Shown: piece after piece, positions 60,019-64,000 of the stretch
Numbering within the stretch: the stretch's first letter is position 1
How the letters are laid out: each line of letters opens with the position of its first letter
Assembly (NCBI GenBank): GCA_030248215.1
Contig: JASANG010003723.1
Coordinates: forward strand, 62,001 to 126,000
Direction: 5' to 3'
Length of the DNA: 64,000 nucleotides
Source: Enoplolaimus lenunculus
Taxonomy: Eukaryota > Nematoda > Enoplea > Enoplida > Thoracostomopsidae
The notes under the pieces: generated by a model
What the model saw: only the letters and a program-made list of their open reading frames with translations
The model's database searches: none
Told to the model about the DNA's origin: nothing
Position numbers and translations under genes: made by a program

Positions 60019-60595
60019 TAGATAGTGATTGCGTTTGCACTAAGCGAGCTATTAATTGCTAATGATTTGAAAAATTTGTATAACTGTTCACTAGTGCGGT
60101 CAAATATTTTTTGTATACACAGTCAATAGCGGATGCAGAAGGTGGCGTACGCCCTCAGTCAGAAATTTTTTGTGATAAAATGCTAAGGTTTCCACCTACC
60201 TTACGATTTCTCCCTCAGAAATTTGGCACATATATTGCATACAGTACAAATTACGTTTCATAACACACCCCGTGAGAAATTTCACGATTTCATGCTGTAT
60301 ACAGACAGTATAGAAAAGGTTCGCTTAACTGTCGCGGTGAGTCGAATATCCTTGGGACAGAGTTTCTTAAAATGACACTGGTCATTACCAAGATGTGGAC
60401 AATTCTTTTACAGTAGTGTGCGCATTATTACGTAAATAACTCAAATTGACACTCGGTTTCGCTTTACCGCTTCTTACTATTTTTTCATTACAACTGGATT
60501 ATGAGAACATTTTATTATAAGTTCTTGCAAATTCGTTTCTAAGCTTACGCAAAAATATTTCTTTAATATAAAAAGGTTTCTTGTTTTAATTTTAG

Positions 60596-61133
60596 CCACA
60601 AACGGCCGAGATGGCCGGCCGAAATTTGGTCCCGTCGAAGACGTTGAACATTTGTGGAAAAAGTTGCGCGTCAAATTTGGCCAATCACTTGACGGACTAC
60701 GGCGTAAGAATCCGCCTGGACTGATGAAACGGACACAAAGCAGTCTTGCGATTGAAAAGCTGGAAGAATTCCGGTTGCAGGAGCAACAAAATCGACAAAG
60801 ACGAGGTAAATAGTTTGTGTTAAAATCGATATGAGACATTTAGAACAACTTGCGTACACCAAGTCACAATTTTCGCTCACCCCTCGAGTTCAAATCGGCG
60901 AACAAAATAGCGTTCTGCGGAACTGCATTAGAGTAAGCTTGAGCTTTAGACTGTTTTTTGCTTAGACTACAGCGTAAGCTTAGTCGTAAATATCAGCTTA
61001 TTCTTACACTTAGACTTCGACTTCGGATTACGAATATGCTTATACCACTGTTACGGCCATATCAGTTTATAAACTGCCCAGCTACGGCAGATACAAGGCT
61101 CAAAGATTGCGGCGTAGCACGCGTTATCATTGA
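60596..61133 (+). CDS. 3' end of an unrecognised plus-strand gene, two exons
   Basis: Exon 60596-60805 follows a good acceptor (TTTTAATTTTAG) and ends in CGAG|GTAAAT. The last exon, 61066-61133, follows CATATCAG and ends in TGA. Phases agree (one base plus two). The 92 codons read charged and mostly helical: GRDGRPKFGPVEDVEHLWKK, then KNPPGLMKRTQ, then KLEEFRLQEQQNRQRR, and a basic end, YGRYKAQRLRRSTRYH. I do not recognise the family. The long open frame, the matching splice phases and an A1 transposon confined to the intron between them support a real gene. A weak possible upstream exon starts at the ATG at 58683 (MRNLPMASS) and would end in a poor GTTAAA donor. The opposite-strand frame here is longer but lacks splice support. 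Confidence 0.45.
60890..61058. mobile_element. A1 element in the intron of the plus-strand gene
   Basis: GCGTTCTGCGGAACTGCATT, GTAAGCTTGAGCTTTAGACT and CCACTGTTACGGCC match A1, but the outer ends are worn. Confidence 0.6.
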
Positions 61134-61569
61134 TGCGAGCTATGAATAATTTCAAACTTCTGTGGTCATTCGTTCAAAAGTTAAGGAACCTATGACCAAC
61201 AATAAAATGGCCCAGATTTCAGAATTTTTAATTGCGAAGCACTTTTGAATTAAGTCCGATTCACACGTTCAAGTTTTTGCAGCGAGAACATGCAACTACA
61301 GCTTCCAGTATCAAGGTTTGTGGGTCGTGAACTATGTTTGCACGTGGGAGCAATATTTTGAGCAAATTTTGCCTTATAGCATTAAGGGGTTGTTAAATGA
61401 GTTATCCATGAAACGATATTCCGTATATTAAGAAGTTGTTACAAAATTATTGCAATACAAACCTGCCGCGGCTATGTAAAGTATAGCGCAACCCTAATTC
61501 TATTTTATCTCGCCGTCGAAATATATACTTACCCAAAATGGTATCCTGGCTGTACCAAGAAACCGTTTT

Positions 61570-61800
61570 TAAGTTCCAGTGAGTTGATTAATTTACTCAA
61601 AGAACGAATTAGTCATTTCTGGTTATTTCCGTGTTAAAACAATAACTCATTCTGAGCTGATTTAATTCCGAGTGAATTGATTAATTACTTCTCACTATGA
61701 GTTGAATCAATTCAAAATGCTAAGTTCTAAATAACCTAATTTAGGCTCCGTGATTCAACTCTCATTCTCATTTAAAATCAATTCACTGGAATTTACAGTA
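61570..61800. repeat. C palindromic element
   Basis: TAAGTTCCAGTGAGTTGATT to CACTGGAATTTACAG. Confidence 0.75.
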
Positions 61801-62032
61801 CAATGTTCGACGCGAGCGTGCGTTTTGTTAGTTATTTTTTAAGCTGCAAAAAGTTTTATGCAATTTTTAATGTTTACTAATTGCATTATTGCAACTACCG
61901 TGTCAAAATGTTTGTTGAAACAAATAGTTTTCAAACAACGCCCTGCTTAGATCACAATAACCGCTTCGAAGTCTGTTTGCAAATTAATTTAATTTTGGCC
62001 TAAGGGGACTGCTCAACGTGAGACAGAAGGGC

Positions 62033-62255
62033 CCATATTTTCAAATGCATATAGCACCTATCACTAGTTTAGTAATAGGTTTTCAAACTAACGAATTGTT
62101 GCGGTTACAGATCTTAAAATTTTCACAGTAGCAGAGAAAACAGAAAGCAATAAATGTGCTGAATTTCAAACCTCACTATTTTATGCTTCGAAAGTTACAA
62201 GGCCTATCACCAACTGGTAATAGGTGCTACACACATTGGAGAATACGAGCTTAGG
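62033..62255. repeat. D element
   Basis: CCATATTTTCAAATGCATAT to GGTGCTACACACATTGGAGAA. Confidence 0.75.
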
Positions 62256-62527
62256 ACTGAGGAACTCAGAAACTTAGAAATTATACTAGGATTATGCTTA
62301 GGATTAGGTTACAGTTTAGTGTGATTTTGGACTCGTTCTAGGACTTTCAGAGAAATTTTTTACCCTGTATCCCTTACGTCCCTGGCTTAAGCAGAAGAGC
62401 CTAAACTTGAATGGGACCACAAATTATCGTCATCGACTAAACGTCATGATCCAGTTGATGACGTAGTGCACTATTACGATGACGTATTTCAAAGTTTTTT
62501 AATAATATATTTCGGTTTTGACTTTGT

Positions 62528-62956
62528 CAATCAGGGCCCATATTCTCAAATGCATAAACACTAAATTTATTTCTGATTATTTCTGAGTTAAAATAACAGT
62601 AAATAATCTCAACTGAATTATTTCTGGGTCACTTGATTAATTAATTCAGAATGTATTCAATAAATTCAGAATTCTGAGTTCTGAAAGATCTAATTCAGAG
62701 CTCACGCTTCTGAGTGAATTCAGCTCGTTTAAAATCAACTCAATGGAAATTACAGTGTAGCATCTCTCACCAGTTAACCATAAGTTTCCAAAATGACGAA
62801 CTCCTGATGTAAATGCTAACCAAAATTAGCACAGAAGTACGACAAGTTAATTTTGAACGAAAGTTCTGAGTTTCGATCTACATCATTCACTGGATCGAAA
62901 TCTACAAACACGACTTGTCACCAACTCGTCATAGGTGCTGCACACATTTGAGAATG
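62528..62956. repeat. D element interrupted by a C element
   Basis: CATATTCTCAAATGCATAA and GGTGCTGCACACATTTGAGAA are the D ends; about 62555-62758 is a C element. Confidence 0.75.
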
Positions 62957-62992
62957 CCGGGCTTTATGCCTTACAGTTCACCTAGAAATTGG

Positions 62993-63383
62993 ACCATGTA
63001 AAGATCAGGGATGAAACGTTTTTCTGATGGTCTAAAATAGAGTAACCTTAAGCTTTACTCTGAAAATTACAACGTGTTTATAAAGCAATTCAGCTTGCCA
63101 GTTGGTTTATTTCTGAATTAATATCAGTAAACATTAACTCACTCTGAGTTGAGTTGATTCTTCCTCTGAGTCGAGTTGACTCTGGGCGAGGTGATTAATT
63201 AACTCGGAATAAATCGAATCAACTCAAAATTTTGAGTTCTGAAAGTTCTAACTCAGACTGAGTGGTTCAACTCATTGAATTAAAATTAACTCACTGAAAT
63301 TTACAGTGTAGACTATTTTTTTGCTTAGGCTTAGGCTTAGGAATATACTTTACTGTTACGCTCCTGTTCTATACATTAGCTTA
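62993..63383. mobile_element. A1 element interrupted by a C element (63080-63309)
   Basis: ACCATGTAAAGATCAGGGAT on the left and GACTATTTTTTTGCTTAGGC to CTGTTCTATACATTAGC on the right are the two halves of one A1. The C element ends GAAATTTACAGTG. Confidence 0.8.
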
Positions 63384-63639
63384 AACATTGATTACCGGTA
63401 TCCGGTTTTGCCTCTTAGAATTAAAGATGTCAACAAAAAATGTTTTGCACAAAACTCAGTTGGGCTGTCAAAACTGATTGCAACAAAATGTAGAAAAATC
63501 TACCGATACTAAATAAATACGCTTAACAAAAAAAGTTATTTTTAAGCTATTTTTAATATATAACCTATGTTGCATAGTTAGCTTATTTCTACTTAAATAT
63601 CAATCGCAACGGTCGAATATGGTTAAGTTGTATAGATTC

Positions 63640-63812
63640 AGGGGCGGGCCTGTAGCCAAGGAGAACGGGGTGTTCAGCCCCTACCCCCCTGGAAACATTT
63701 TGGCCCCTTGGATAATTTTCAACTTTGCTTATTAGTCTACGAAAACCCTTATATGCCTTTCCTGAAAATTTTTTAGCCCCGCTAGCAATGTGAGCTGGCT
63801 ACGGACCTGTTC
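63640..63812. repeat. Q element
   Basis: CAGGGGCGGGCCTGTAGCC to GAGCTGGCTACGGACCTG, with TTTTTTAGCCCCGCTAGCAA inside as in the copy at 10825. Confidence 0.65.
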
Positions 63813-63940
63813 AGTGGGGAACCAAGAAACTAATAATATAAATCCGGTAGTTTCGAATAGGGGATATATCTCCTAATTGCGGACGTTTCTTCCACATTTA
63901 AGGTTCAAGAGTTTGGCTTAGAAACAGACTTAGGCTCAGG

Positions 63941-64000
63941 GGCCCATGTAACAGATCAGGGTCGGAACGTTTTTCTGCGCGACTGAAATAAAGTTAGCTT
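63941..64000. mobile_element. A1 element cut by the window edge
   Basis: GGCCCATGTAACAGATCAGG, then GGAACGTTTTTCTGCGCGAC. Confidence 0.75.

Larger units (their letters stand above)
54477..60595. other. Intergenic region between collagen and the plus-strand gene
   Basis: The collagen's first exon and the plus gene's upstream exons should lie near or in here, but I could not place them. Recognised content: an E-like fragment (54645), A1 (54871, 55740, 55974, 57762), P (55077), A2 (56587, 57442, 58744), a (TAAA)n stretch near 58330-58370, C (59237) and B inside a D fragment (59812). Confidence 0.5.
61134..64000. other. Downstream region to the window edge
   Basis: No exon recognised. It holds an E fragment (61250-61330), C elements (61570, 62555, 63080), D elements (62033, 62528), A1 split by a C (62993-63383), a Q element (63640) and the left end of an A1 cut by the window edge (63941). 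Confidence 0.5.

Noticed and set aside
60477-60880. Minus-strand frames of 69-120 codons
   Set aside because: They are shadows of the plus-strand exon 60596-60805, which has matching splice sites and phases.
1-64000. Retroviral, LTR or Polinton-like elements
   Set aside because: I found no reverse transcriptase, integrase, capsid or envelope-like frame and no long direct terminal repeats.

Overview
This is an AT-rich stretch of an animal nuclear genome, almost certainly a nematode. Three things point that way: a cuticle collagen with an N-terminal membrane segment, an R-x-x-R site and short Gly-X-Y blocks; introns with GT..AG ends around small exons; and dozens of short arrays of TTAGGC, the nematode telomere unit. 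The very long, transposon-stuffed introns recall early-branching (enoplean) nematodes, but that is a guess.

Six genes can be built by joining exons whose phases and family alignments agree. Five lie on the minus strand: a secreted leucine-rich-repeat protein with a long polar tail (1359-11364, 7 exons); UTP18 of the small-subunit processome (17534-26674, 12 exons); mitochondrial ribosomal protein bL27m (28402-28842, one exon); acid sphingomyelinase (33268-44671, 12 exons); and a cuticle collagen (49081-54446, six exons found, first exon not found). The plus strand carries the 3' end of an unrecognised gene (60596-61133). The genes are kilobases apart and functionally unrelated, so nothing suggests an operon.

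Nearly everything else is repeat. The main family is a non-autonomous hAT-like element (called A1/A2 here): GGCCMATGT inverted ends, exact 8-bp target duplications at six insertions, and a core built of TTAGGC repeats. Other families are two TA-flanked palindromes with CACTG ends (B, C); elements that begin ATTCTCAAATG (D); 'TGCAAGTTTTT' elements (E); 'GGCCTAGGCC' elements (F); CCGGAG-rich elements (P); 'GTAGCC..AGCCCC' elements (Q); TTAA-flanked piggyBac-like elements that carry a tRNA-like module (T); and several minisatellites. Many are nested.

The most unusual signals are the telomere-repeat transposons, a composite A2 element of about 1.03 kb that seems to have carried flanking DNA with it, tandem duplications of exon edges together with half a transposon in the LRR gene, and the tRNA-like module inside a TTAA element. 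I saw no retroviral, LTR or Polinton-like coding sequence, no complete tRNA or rRNA gene and no CRISPR.
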